Source: SZUA-547 sp963669265
GTDB lineage: Bacteria; Pseudomonadota; Alphaproteobacteria; Rhodobacterales; Rhodobacteraceae
Assembly (NCBI GenBank): GCA_963669265.1
Contig: OY769916.1
Span: 2,232,001 to 2,296,000 of the forward strand
DNA: 64,000 nt
Reading direction: 5' to 3'
Under the pieces are notes generated by a model, which worked only from the letters and a program-made list of their open reading frames with translations, had not been told where the DNA came from and did no database searches. Numbering within the stretch: the stretch's first letter is position 1; the number at the start of each line of letters is the position of its first letter. The position numbers and the translations under genes were made by a program. Positions 43,191 to 51,882 of this stretch are shown here, piece by piece.

Positions 43191-43213
43191 ATCAACTTTA
43201 ACCAAAAGTTGAT
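43191..43213. repeat. Perfect AT-rich inverted repeat before mucR / after rimI
   Basis: 9-bp arms ATCAACTTT and AAAGTTGAT around AACCA, ending 2 bases from the rimI stop. No T-run follows on either strand, so it is not a standard terminator. It may shield the rimI mRNA end or bind a protein such as MucR (inference). Confidence 0.6.
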
Positions 43214-43214
43214 G

Positions 43215-43712
43215 TTAGTTGAATTTCTGCCTGTAGATCAGCGCATCATCTCTTTCACCATCGGAAAATGCGTAATAATCCGCACGAATGGCGACCTGCT
43301 GAAACCCAACGGATGTATATAGGGCGATCGCAGCGGAGTTTTTAGAACCGACTTCAAGAAAAACCACTGACACGTCCATATCGCGCAGGTTGTTTTGAGT
43401 CGCTTTCAGCAGCGAACGCGCGATCCCGCCGCGCCGCGCGGTGGGATCCGTGGCGATGGTCAATAACTCAGCCTCATCCGCCGCGACCCGGATCAGGGCA
43501 AGCCCGCGCGGGGCGACCGTAGGACCCGCCGCCAGCAGCAACGCGCCGGGGCTATTGGCCAGAGATAGGATTTCCTTTGCTGACCAGCCCCGACCCCAAC
43601 GACCCTCAGGTCCGGAGAACGCGCGCCGATGAAGCACAGAAAGCGCCTCTGCGTCGTCGGGAGAGAGCGGCGCCGGAACAATGCGAATTGCTGACGCGCC
43701 GGATTTGGTCAT
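43215..43712 (-). CDS. rimI: GNAT acetyltransferase, RimI-like
   Basis: A 165-residue GNAT protein: ALSVLHRRAFSGPEGRWGRG near the start, LLTIATDPTARRGGIARSLL (acetyl-CoA loop), FLEVGSKNSAAIALYTSVGF and QVAIRADYY. The pattern and the position behind tsaB match RimI, which acetylates the N-terminus of ribosomal protein S18, although the substrate is not proven. ATG 43712 overlaps the tsaB stop by 4 bases; a longer frame to 43814 is an artefact of tsaB. Confidence 0.9.
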   Translation of the reverse strand: MTKSGASAIRIVPAPLSPDDAEALSVLHRRAFSGPEGRWGRGWSAKEILSLANSPGALLLAAGPTVAPRGLALIRVAADEAELLTIATDPTARRGGIARSLLKATQNNLRDMDVSVVFLEVGSKNSAAIALYTSVGFQQVAIRADYYAFSDGERDDALIYRQKFN

Positions 43713-44395
43713 GAGAGGATTTGCGGCGGAGCATCCCGGGACGGAGCGGCGTCCGCCGGGCGGATATAGAGCGGGACGGGGCGCCCAAATTGTTCGCCTT
43801 GCGTCATTTTCCATTCGGCGACGCGGGCGATGCGGGTCCCGATCTCCGCGACTTCCAAATCTTCGGCATGCGCGCCGAAAGGTCGTGCGATTTCGGTCGC
43901 CCGATGGCCGAGTAGGGTTGCATGGGCCGGAATCTCCAGATCGGCGGACGGTTCTGAGGGATCAATCACCTGTGGCGGCGATTGCGGGGTCCCGTCACGG
44001 AACACTTGTACATAGGCTTGGCCACGCGGCGCGGAGAGGCTGACGATTTCGGTGGCGTGAGTCGCTGGGGCAATCTGATCGCGCATAATCTCGAAATTGG
44101 AGACGCTGATCGCCGGAACGCCCAGCGCCAAAGCCAAGCCGCGCGCGGCGGAGACCGCGATGCGCACGCCAGTGAAGCTGCCCGGCCCGACGCCCACCGC
44201 GATCGCGTCGAGGTCGCTCCATTCTTGACCCGCCTCCGCCAAAACTTCTTCCAGCATTGGCATTAGCCGCTCGGCTTGGCCGCGCTCCATCTTCTCAAGG
44301 CGTTCTGCGGGGATCGCATCATCCTTTAAAACAGCGGCCGCGCAATGCGCGGCCGACGTGTCGAAAGCCAGAATGGTAGGTCTGAATACGCCCAT
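43709..44395 (-). CDS. tsaB: tRNA t6A biosynthesis protein TsaB
   Basis: Inactive sugar-kinase-fold scaffold of the TsaBDE complex. The 228-residue protein has ILAFDTSAAHCAAAVLKD, GQAERLMPMLEEVL, and IAVGVGPGSFTGVRIAVSAA followed by RGLALALGVPAISVSNFE, all typical. ATG 44395 overlaps the nfuA stop (TGATG). It complements tsaE at 8.4 kb; tsaD is not in this window. Confidence 0.95.
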   Translation of the reverse strand: MGVFRPTILAFDTSAAHCAAAVLKDDAIPAERLEKMERGQAERLMPMLEEVLAEAGQEWSDLDAIAVGVGPGSFTGVRIAVSAARGLALALGVPAISVSNFEIMRDQIAPATHATEIVSLSAPRGQAYVQVFRDGTPQSPPQVIDPSEPSADLEIPAHATLLGHRATEIARPFGAHAEDLEVAEIGTRIARVAEWKMTQGEQFGRPVPLYIRPADAAPSRDAPPQILS

Positions 44396-44958
44396 CACAC
44401 CGCGACGGGGCGCACCTCGATAACCTCGGGGATGTAATGCCGCAGCAGGTTTTCGATGCCCATTTTCAGGGTCATGGTCGAACTGGGGCAGCCCGCGCAG
44501 GCGCCTTTCATATGCAGATAGACCACGCCGCTCTCAAACCCATGGAACGTGATGTCGCCACCATCCTGCGCCACCGCTGGGCGAACGCGCGTGTCCAGAA
44601 GCTCTTTGATCTGGGCGACGATCTCGGAATCCGGTCCGTCATGCGCGGTGTGGCCGTCATCGCCTGAGGCCTCACCCTCGATCACCGGCTGACCGGAGGT
44701 GAAATGCTCCATGATCGCGCCAAGAATCGCCGGTTTCACATGGGCCCATTCGGTGACGTCGGTCTTGGTCACTGTGACGAAATCCGGGCCCAGAAACACG
44801 CCTGTCACGCCATCGACGGTGAAGATCCGCGACGCGAGCGGCGAGACCCCCGCGCCATCCGGCGCCGGAAAATCCGCCGTGCCCGACGCCATCACCGGCT
44901 GTCCGGGCAGGAATTTCAGCGTCGCCGGGTTCGGAGTCGCTTCGGTTTGAATGAACAT
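44395..44958 (-). CDS. nfuA: NfuA-like iron-sulfur carrier
   Basis: A 187-residue Fe-S cluster transfer protein. The N-terminal Nfu_N domain (1-90: FIQTEATPNPATLKFLPGQP) resembles mitochondrial and alphaproteobacterial Nfu. The C-terminal NifU domain (about 110-182) has the cluster motif KGACAGCPSSTMTLK. The start lies well away from the usp gene; tsaB and rimI follow with overlaps. Confidence 0.95.
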   Translation of the reverse strand: MFIQTEATPNPATLKFLPGQPVMASGTADFPAPDGAGVSPLASRIFTVDGVTGVFLGPDFVTVTKTDVTEWAHVKPAILGAIMEHFTSGQPVIEGEASGDDGHTAHDGPDSEIVAQIKELLDTRVRPAVAQDGGDITFHGFESGVVYLHMKGACAGCPSSTMTLKMGIENLLRHYIPEVIEVRPVAV

Positions 44959-45046
44959 GGCATGATCCTTTCGCCACTGATGTGGCCCGGCCGCGCGCCG
45001 AAATCAAGAACGATTCTAAATCGCGTGCGCCGCGCGCCACCCAGAA

Positions 45047-45505
45047 TCAGCACACGGCGTCGATCTCTTCAAGCGTCAAAGACCCCGGCACGACGGTCAC
45101 GGGCACCCGCATCCGGCCCACATGTTTGTCCGCTAGCGACTGCACCAGCGGCCCCGGCCCTTCGCCGGCCGCGCCGGCGCCCAGCACCAACAGGCCGATA
45201 TCTTCATCCTCGCGAATATGCTCCAGCACTTCCTCGCGCTTGTCGCCCTCGCGAATGGCGAATTCCGGAACCACGCCGGAAAGCGCGCGCACTTCATCCG
45301 CCAGCGCCTCCAGCCGCGCCTCGGCCTCTTCGCGCGCCTCTTCGCGCATGACGTTCTGCACGCCGACCCAGTGCTGGAATTCCTCCGGCTCGATCACATA
45401 GACCATCACCAGCCCGCCGCTGGTCTTGGACGCGCGCCGCGCCGCAAATCGCAACGCGTTCATGCATTCTGGCGTCGAGTCGACGACGACAAGGAATTTG
45501 CGCAA
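45047..45505 (-). CDS. Universal stress protein family
   Basis: A 152-residue single UspA domain: LRKFLVVVDSTPECMNALRF, then VMVYVIEPEEFQHWVG and the C-terminal ATP-site pattern LLVLGAGAAGEGPGPLVQSL with VTVVPG. The probable start is TTG 45505, preceded by AGAGG, because the family begins exactly at (M)RKFLVVVD; longer in-frame starts reach 45574. The adjacent gene downstream is nfuA, 88 bases on. Confidence 0.85.
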   Translation of the reverse strand: MRKFLVVVDSTPECMNALRFAARRASKTSGGLVMVYVIEPEEFQHWVGVQNVMREEAREEAEARLEALADEVRALSGVVPEFAIREGDKREEVLEHIREDEDIGLLVLGAGAAGEGPGPLVQSLADKHVGRMRVPVTVVPGSLTLEEIDAVC

Positions 45506-45616
45506 ATCGGAGCCTCTTAAATCGGTAAACCTGCGCGAAGCATGGCCGAGCCGCGACGGGCGCGCAAGAGACACGCGCCGCGACGGGCGCGGGTCGTCGC
45601 CCGCTCAACCGGTCGT

Positions 45617-46675
45617 TCAGGCGTCCGCGCGCAGCAGCCCGACCACGTCATAGGCCTCATCGACGATGGGGTTGGCGATCTGGCGCGCCCGCGCCGCGCC
45701 ATCGGCCAGCACCGCGTCGATATGGCCCGGATCGGCGGCGAGACGGCGCACTTCCCCGGCGATCGGCGCCAGCGTCGCGACCGCCAGATCAGCCAGCGCC
45801 GGTTTGAACTCCGAAAACGCCTTGCCGCCGAAGTCTTGCAGGACGTCGGCGCGGCTGACATCCGAAAGCGCGGCGTAGATACTCACCAGATTCGCCGCCT
45901 CCGCGCGGCCCTCCAGCCCCTCGACATCGCTTGGCAGCGGCTCCGGGTCGGTCTTGGCCTTGCGGATCTTCTTGGCGATCGCGTCCGCGTCATCCGCCAG
46001 ATTGATCCGGCTGAGGTCGGACGGATCGGATTTCGACATCTTCTTCGCGCCGTCGCGCAGGCTCATGATCCGTGCGGTGTCGCCCTGAATCAGCGGCTCC
46101 GGCAACGGGAAGAAATCGGGCGCCTTGAAGTCGTTGTTGAACTTCTGGGCGATGTCGCGGCTCAGCTCCAGATGCTGCTTCTGATCCTCGCCCACCGGCA
46201 CATGAGTGGCGCGATAGGCCAGAATGTCCGCCGCCATCAGCACCGGATAAGTATAGAGTCCGACCGAGGCTTTCTCGCGATCCTTGCCCGCCTTGTCCTT
46301 GAACTGAGTCATCCGGTTCAGCCAGCCCATCCGCGCCACGCAGTTGAGAGTCCAGGCCAGCCGGGCGTGCGCGTCGACTTGGCTTTGGTTGAAGATGATC
46401 GACCTCTTGGGGTCCAGCCCGCAGGCGAGAAACGCCGCCGTGACCTCGCGAATCGCGCCGCGCAGCTCCGCCGGATCCTGCCAGACGGTGATCGCATGCA
46501 TGTCGACGACGCAGTAGATCGTCTCAAAATCATCGGCCTGCATCTCGACGAACCGCTTCACGGCGCCGAGATAGTTCCCGAGATGAAGGTTGCCCGTCGG
46601 CTGAACGCCGGAGAACACGCGCGGGGTGTGGCGCCCCGGCTGGCCTTCTTCCGATTGGACTGGCGCGTCGGTCAT
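45617..46675 (-). CDS. trpS: Tryptophanyl-tRNA synthetase
   Basis: A class I synthetase of 352 residues. It has the HIGH-type motif SGVQPTGNLHLGNYLGA near 22-38, YCVVDMHAIT, PVLMAADILAYRATHVPVGE, DQKQHLELSRDIAQKFN and the KMSKS loop GAKKMSKSDPSD. The AAGGAGAGC ribosome site fixes ATG 46675; a longer frame to 46960 runs into the rhomboid region. Confidence 0.97.
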   Translation of the reverse strand: MTDAPVQSEEGQPGRHTPRVFSGVQPTGNLHLGNYLGAVKRFVEMQADDFETIYCVVDMHAITVWQDPAELRGAIREVTAAFLACGLDPKRSIIFNQSQVDAHARLAWTLNCVARMGWLNRMTQFKDKAGKDREKASVGLYTYPVLMAADILAYRATHVPVGEDQKQHLELSRDIAQKFNNDFKAPDFFPLPEPLIQGDTARIMSLRDGAKKMSKSDPSDLSRINLADDADAIAKKIRKAKTDPEPLPSDVEGLEGRAEAANLVSIYAALSDVSRADVLQDFGGKAFSEFKPALADLAVATLAPIAGEVRRLAADPGHIDAVLADGAARARQIANPIVDEAYDVVGLLRADA

Positions 46676-46778
46676 CGCCTGCTCTCCTTGCATGTCGGCT
46701 GGATCGCGGGCCTTATGGCCACACCCGCTGACGGGGTCAAGAACGTCGGGCGGGCGAGGCGCATCAACAAAGGCGAAG

Positions 46779-47480
46779 ATGGCTCGGATGAAGGACGCCG
46801 AACAGGACTCGGGCGCGCAACCCGGCGGATGGACCCGACCGCCAGAGGTCGGCCGCAAGCGAGGACCCATCGGGGTGCCGCGCGCGATCCTCGTGCTGGT
46901 GCTCCTGATGGTGGTCATCGAGGCGGCGCTGGTGCTCACCGATATCGGCGTGGGGCCCACGGGATTGCGCTTCCGGATCTACGACGCGTTCGCGTTTCAT
47001 GACCGACTGTTCGACGCCATGCTCGCGGGCGACGGGTTCACGAGGCAGGTTCCGCTCTCCACCCTGACCTACACGATGCTGCATGGCGGGTTGATCCATG
47101 TGGCGTTCAACGGCGCGGCCCTGCTGGGCCTCGGCGCATACTTGTCGCGGCGCATATCCGCGCGACGGGTGATCCTGGCGGTGTTCGTCACCTCCATCGG
47201 CGGCGCGGTCGCGTTTGGGCTGATGGCGTCGGTGACGGTGCCGCTGGTCGGCGCGTCCGGCGGCGTCTTCGGCTTGCTGGGCGTTCTCAAGCGCTGGGAA
47301 TACGAAATGCTGCGTCGGACGCCCGGTCTGAGCTGGTCGTCCTTCTGGCGATCGATGATCGGGCTGGCGCTTCTCAACGTGATCCTGAGCGTGTTTTCCG
47401 GCGGCGCCGTGGCGTGGGAGGCGCATTTGGGCGGGTTCGTCGCCGGATGGCTGATCGCGCTCTGGCTGGCGCGCCGCTAG
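46779..47480 (+). CDS. Rhomboid-family intramembrane serine protease
   Basis: A 233-residue protein with a hydrophilic N-terminus and about six membrane segments. Catalytic Ser160 lies in GASGGVFGLLG and His216 in EAHLGGFVAGWLIAL. LHGGLIHVAFNGAALLGLG (101-119) is the conserved HxxxxHxxxN loop region. The substrate is unknown. Its start (ATG 46779, or 46788) is divergent from trpS by about 100 bases, and its stop shares 4 bases with the opposing murJ stop. Confidence 0.9.
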   Translation: MARMKDAEQDSGAQPGGWTRPPEVGRKRGPIGVPRAILVLVLLMVVIEAALVLTDIGVGPTGLRFRIYDAFAFHDRLFDAMLAGDGFTRQVPLSTLTYTMLHGGLIHVAFNGAALLGLGAYLSRRISARRVILAVFVTSIGGAVAFGLMASVTVPLVGASGGVFGLLGVLKRWEYEMLRRTPGLSWSSFWRSMIGLALLNVILSVFSGGAVAWEAHLGGFVAGWLIALWLARR

Positions 47481-49036
47481 GGCGTACGTTTCAGCCCGCG
47501 CATCAGCTCGCCGACCTCGAACGCGCCGCAAAGCCGCCCGGCGACCGCATAGATCGCGCCGCCGCCCAGCACCAAACCGACCAGCGCCGCGATACGGAGG
47601 CCTGTATCGGCGAAAGCGGGGGCCAGCAACGCCGCCCCACCCCAGATCGCCGCGCCCATCACCACGCTCGCCGTAACGATGCGCGGGATCCGGCGGCGCA
47701 GGCGATCGTCGGGTCGCGCCTCTGCGCCGAACTGGCGGGCGCCGCGTTGAAGCAGCGCAATATTGACCCAGCCCGCGATGCTGGTCCCCAGCGGGATCGC
47801 CAGATACCCGAAAACCGGCGCCAGTCCGATCGAGATCACCGTGTTCGCCACCATGGACACGGCGGCGTATTTGAGCGGCGTCACCGTATCCTCGCGCGCG
47901 AAATAGGCGGGCTGAACCACCTTTTGCAGCACAAAGGCCGGCAGGCCGAGAGCGAAAATCGCCAGCGCCGCCGACGTCGCCGCCGCGTCCGCCGCGCTGA
48001 ACGCGCCGCGCTCGAACAACACCGCGACAATTGGGGCGGGGATCACCGCCAGCGCAACCGCCGCAGGCAGGGTCAGCGCCAAAGCGAACTCCGCCGCCCG
48101 GCTCATGGAGGCGCGCGCGCCCTCTCCATCCCCCGCGCGGACCTTGCGCGACAGTTCCGGCAGCAACACGACGCCGATGGCGACGCCGACCACGCCGAGG
48201 GGCAATTGATAAATCCGGTCGGCGTAGTTGAGCCAGGCGACCGCGCCGTCAAAGAACGACGCGATCAGCGTGCCGATCAGCAGGTTCACTTGCAGCACGC
48301 CCCCGGCCAACGCGGCCGGGATCCCCAGCTTGATCAGCCGCCGAACGCCCGGCGTCAGCTTTGGAGCGCGCAAACGCAGGCTGAGACCGGCCTTCTCCGC
48401 CGCGCGCCAGACCAGCGCCACCTGAGCCGCGCCGGCGATCGCGACGCCCCACGAAAGCGACAGCCCGACCTGCCAGTCCAGCAGATGCGCCAGCGTCATG
48501 GCGGAGATCAGCACCACGTTCAGCAGCACCGGCGCCGCCGCCGCCGCCGCGAACCGGCCCAGCGCGTTCAGCGCGCCTGACAGCATCGCCGTCAGCGACA
48601 TGAACAGGAGGTAGGGAAACGTGATCCGCCCGAATAGCACCGCCAGATCGAACCGCGCGGGATCGTCCGCGAACCCGGCGGCCAGAACATAGATCAGTCC
48701 CGGCATCGCCAGTTGCGCCAGCAGAGTGACGATCAGCAGCGTGGTCAGGAGCACGCTGAGTACCTGCTCGGCGAAACTGCGCGCCTCCTCCAGCCCTTCG
48801 CCCTCCAGCCGTTTGGCGAAGAGGGGCACGAAGGCCATGTTGAACGCGCCCTCGGCGAACAGACGGCGAAACATGTTCGGCAGGCGAAAGGCGACGAAGA
48901 ACGCCTCGGCGGCGGGGCCCGCCCCCAAAAAGGCGGCGATCATCACATCGCGGACGAACCCCAGCACGCGGCTGCCCATGGTCCAGCCGCCCACCGTGGC
49001 GAAAGCGCGTCCCAGCCGGATGGGCTCGCCGCTCAC
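47477..49036 (-). CDS. murJ: Lipid II flippase MurJ (MviN)
   Basis: MOP-superfamily flippase exporting lipid II for peptidoglycan. The 519-residue protein has about 14 membrane segments. It starts RAFATVGGWTMGSRVLGFVR, a signature of MurJ, followed by FFVAFRLPNMFRRLFAEGAF and NMAFVPLFAKRLEGEG; NYADRIYQLPLGVVGVAIGV in the middle is also typical. It follows glnD by 7 bases. Confidence 0.96.
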   Translation of the reverse strand: MSGEPIRLGRAFATVGGWTMGSRVLGFVRDVMIAAFLGAGPAAEAFFVAFRLPNMFRRLFAEGAFNMAFVPLFAKRLEGEGLEEARSFAEQVLSVLLTTLLIVTLLAQLAMPGLIYVLAAGFADDPARFDLAVLFGRITFPYLLFMSLTAMLSGALNALGRFAAAAAAPVLLNVVLISAMTLAHLLDWQVGLSLSWGVAIAGAAQVALVWRAAEKAGLSLRLRAPKLTPGVRRLIKLGIPAALAGGVLQVNLLIGTLIASFFDGAVAWLNYADRIYQLPLGVVGVAIGVVLLPELSRKVRAGDGEGARASMSRAAEFALALTLPAAVALAVIPAPIVAVLFERGAFSAADAAATSAALAIFALGLPAFVLQKVVQPAYFAREDTVTPLKYAAVSMVANTVISIGLAPVFGYLAIPLGTSIAGWVNIALLQRGARQFGAEARPDDRLRRRIPRIVTASVVMGAAIWGGAALLAPAFADTGLRIAALVGLVLGGGAIYAVAGRLCGAFEVGELMRGLKRTP

Positions 49037-49043
49037 GCCGGGC

Positions 49044-51881
49044 TCACTGACCGCTGGCGCTCAGCGCGGCGCGGTCGATCGCCTCGCGCAGTTTGCGCTG
49101 GATCGCCCGCTGCTTGTTGGGATTGGTGATCTTAAGCCCGAACATGTCCTTTACGTAGAAGACGTCGACCGCGCGCTCGCCATAGGTGGCGATGATGGCG
49201 GAGAAGATGTTGACGTGGCAGGAGGTCAACGCCCGGGTCAGGTCGAACAATAGCCCGGTCCGGTCGCGGCCCTGAACCTCGATCACCGAGTAGATCTCGG
49301 ACGCCTTGTTGTCGAAGCTGATCCGGGTCGGGACGGTGAAGGATTGCTCACGGGCTTTCAGTTTGCGCCGCTCACGCAACTCGTCGCGCGGAATCACCTC
49401 GCCATTCAGGGTCCTGTCCAGCGTCCGCTTCAGCCGGTCGATCCGGGTCGGATCATAGGGCGCGCCGTCGCGATCCTGCACCCAGAACACGCTGGCCGCC
49501 ATGCCGTCGCGGGTGGTGAAGGTGCGCGCGTCCACGACATTCGCGCCCGCCAGCGCCAGCGCCCCGGCGATCCGGCCAAAGAGGCCCGGATGGTCCGACA
49601 TGTAGAAGCAGGCCTTGGTGGCGTCGCGAGATTCGTCCGGTCGGAACCGGGTGACGATCAGCTTTTCGCCCGCCGTGTGCATCATCGTCGCGTGCAGCGC
49701 ATGGGTGTCGGCGTCCAGCGCGATCCAGTAGGACGGATATTGCCGCGCGATGATCGTCTCGATCTCTTCTTCGTCCCATCCGCGCTTTTGCAGGCGTTTG
49801 CGCAATGTCTCCTGCGCGTGCTGCACCTGATCGTCGCGCGAGCCCACCGCCTCGCCGCCGGTCAGCAGGTTATAAGTCTCGCGATAGAGCTGACGCAGCA
49901 ACTGGGCTTTCCAGTTGTTCCAGGCGTCGGGTCCGACCGCGCGGATATCGCAGGCGGTTAGCACGAGCAGCAGTTTCAGCCGCTCCGGGCTCTGCACATT
50001 CTTGGCGAAGGCGCGGATCGTCGCCTCGTCCGAGATATCGCGCCTTTGCGCCACATCGGACATCAACAGGTGGTTCTGCACCAGCCAGGCGACCATCTCT
50101 GTGTCGTCTTCGCTCAGGCCGAGACGCGGGCACACCTCCATCGCCACTTCGGCGCCGACATCGGAATGCGGCCGCTCCAGACCCTTGCCGATATCGTGCA
50201 GGAAGGCGGCGACGAACAGCGCCTCGCGATTGACCTCGCCCTGCATGATCTTGGAGGCGATCGGCAACACGTCGTCCAGATCGCCATTCTCGATCCGGTG
50301 CAGCTCCCGGATCAGGCCGATCGTATGCTCGTCCACCGTATAGCTGTGATACATGTTGAACTGCATCAGCGCGACGACGCGCTCGAACTCCGGAATGAAC
50401 GCGCTTAACACCCCGGTTTCATTCATCCGGCGCAGCGCGCGCTCTGGATTTTTCTTAGATGTCAACAGGTTGAGGAAGATCCGGTTCGCCTCTGGATCCG
50501 CGCGCACGTCGTCGTCGATCAGGTCGAGACTGCGCATCATCAGGCGGAACGCCTCCGGATGGATCAATGCGCCGGTGCGCAGCCCCGCCTCGAAAATCCG
50601 CAACAGGTTGATCGGATCGTCGCTGAACCAGTCGTCGCGGCTGACGGCGAGACGGCCGTCGCGAATCTCCAGCCCCTCTTCGCCCGATGCGGCGTCGCCG
50701 CCCTTCAGGTTGCGCAGGAACCCGGCCAGACCGGGGCGGCGCTTGGCGTGCTGCGCCTCCAGCGCGGCGCAGAAGAACCGCGTCAGCTCCCCCACTTTCA
50801 GCGCGTGGCGATAATAGTCCTGCATAAAGCGTTCTACCGCCTGCATGCCGTCGCCGCCCGCATAACCCATTCGCTCCGCGATCTCGATCTGCCGGTCGAA
50901 GGTCAGCTTTTCCTGCGCGCGGTTGACCACGAAATGCAGATGGCAGCGCACGGTCCAGAAAAAGCGCTCGGCCTCGTCGAAGATCTCCGCCTCTTCGGCT
51001 TCGAACACGCCCTGCGCCACGAATTCCGCGGGAGTCTCCGACCGATAGATGTATTTCGCGATCCAGAAGAGGTTCTGCAGATCGCGCAGCCCGCCCTTGG
51101 AGTCCTTCACATTCGGTTCGACCAGATAGCGCGAACCGCCCGCCGTTTCATGCCGCGCGTCGCGCTCGGCCAGCTTGGCGTCGACGAATTCGCGCGCGGT
51201 CTTGGAGAAGAGATCGCTCCAGAGCCGTTCATTCAGCTCATCGAATAACGCCCCCTCGCCGGTCAGAAAGCGCTTTTCCAGAAGGGCCGTGCGAATGGTG
51301 ACGTCGTCGCGCGCCTGGCGCAGGCACTCGTCCACGCTACGCACCGAATGGCCGACCTTGCATTTGAGATCCCAGAGCACGTAGAGCGCGGTCTCGATCA
51401 GGCTTTCGCCCCAGGCGGTCTGCTTGTAGGGGGTCAGGAACAGAAGATCGACATCCGAATAGGGCGCCATCTCGGCGCGGCCATAGCCGCCGACGGCGAC
51501 CACGGCGATCTTCTCGGTCTTGGTCGGATTCGGCGCGGCGTGGACCCGGCCCGCGACATCGATGAAGACGAGACGGACGATCTCATCGGTTAGCCGCGCC
51601 ATGGCGCGGGCGACGCCCCGGCCGTCGATATCGCCGGCGAGGAGCGCGTCGCCGATCGCCTCGCGACCGCCTTCCAGCCGGGCGCGCAGCAACGGCGTGA
51701 CCGCCTTGCGGAAAGCTTGCGGCGTCTTGGTCGAGCGCCAGGCGGCCTCGATCTCGGCCTGCGCCTCATCTATGTCGAACGCGCCAACGGCGTCGAGGGC
51801 GCGCTCCAGCGTCTCCTCCAACGCCGTGGCGCTGGCGCTGGCGCCGGACGTGGTGGTCGCACGGTCCTCCGCCAGGGTCAC
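49044..51881 (-). CDS. glnD: Bifunctional uridylyltransferase/uridylyl-removing enzyme GlnD
   Basis: Nitrogen sensor that uridylylates PII. The 945-residue protein has the nucleotidyltransferase site GGYGRAEMAPYSDVDLLFL (about 131-149), the GlnE/PII-UTase linker, an HD domain with FLHDIGKGLERPHSD, and two C-terminal ACT domains (SDHPGLFGRIAGALALAGAN; VQGRDRTGLLFDLTRALTS). All are intact. It lies 1 base after the lipoprotein gene stop/start region and before murJ. Confidence 0.96.
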   Translation of the reverse strand: MTLAEDRATTTSGASASATALEETLERALDAVGAFDIDEAQAEIEAAWRSTKTPQAFRKAVTPLLRARLEGGREAIGDALLAGDIDGRGVARAMARLTDEIVRLVFIDVAGRVHAAPNPTKTEKIAVVAVGGYGRAEMAPYSDVDLLFLTPYKQTAWGESLIETALYVLWDLKCKVGHSVRSVDECLRQARDDVTIRTALLEKRFLTGEGALFDELNERLWSDLFSKTAREFVDAKLAERDARHETAGGSRYLVEPNVKDSKGGLRDLQNLFWIAKYIYRSETPAEFVAQGVFEAEEAEIFDEAERFFWTVRCHLHFVVNRAQEKLTFDRQIEIAERMGYAGGDGMQAVERFMQDYYRHALKVGELTRFFCAALEAQHAKRRPGLAGFLRNLKGGDAASGEEGLEIRDGRLAVSRDDWFSDDPINLLRIFEAGLRTGALIHPEAFRLMMRSLDLIDDDVRADPEANRIFLNLLTSKKNPERALRRMNETGVLSAFIPEFERVVALMQFNMYHSYTVDEHTIGLIRELHRIENGDLDDVLPIASKIMQGEVNREALFVAAFLHDIGKGLERPHSDVGAEVAMEVCPRLGLSEDDTEMVAWLVQNHLLMSDVAQRRDISDEATIRAFAKNVQSPERLKLLLVLTACDIRAVGPDAWNNWKAQLLRQLYRETYNLLTGGEAVGSRDDQVQHAQETLRKRLQKRGWDEEEIETIIARQYPSYWIALDADTHALHATMMHTAGEKLIVTRFRPDESRDATKACFYMSDHPGLFGRIAGALALAGANVVDARTFTTRDGMAASVFWVQDRDGAPYDPTRIDRLKRTLDRTLNGEVIPRDELRERRKLKAREQSFTVPTRISFDNKASEIYSVIEVQGRDRTGLLFDLTRALTSCHVNIFSAIIATYGERAVDVFYVKDMFGLKITNPNKQRAIQRKLREAIDRAALSASGQ

Positions 51882-51882
51882 G

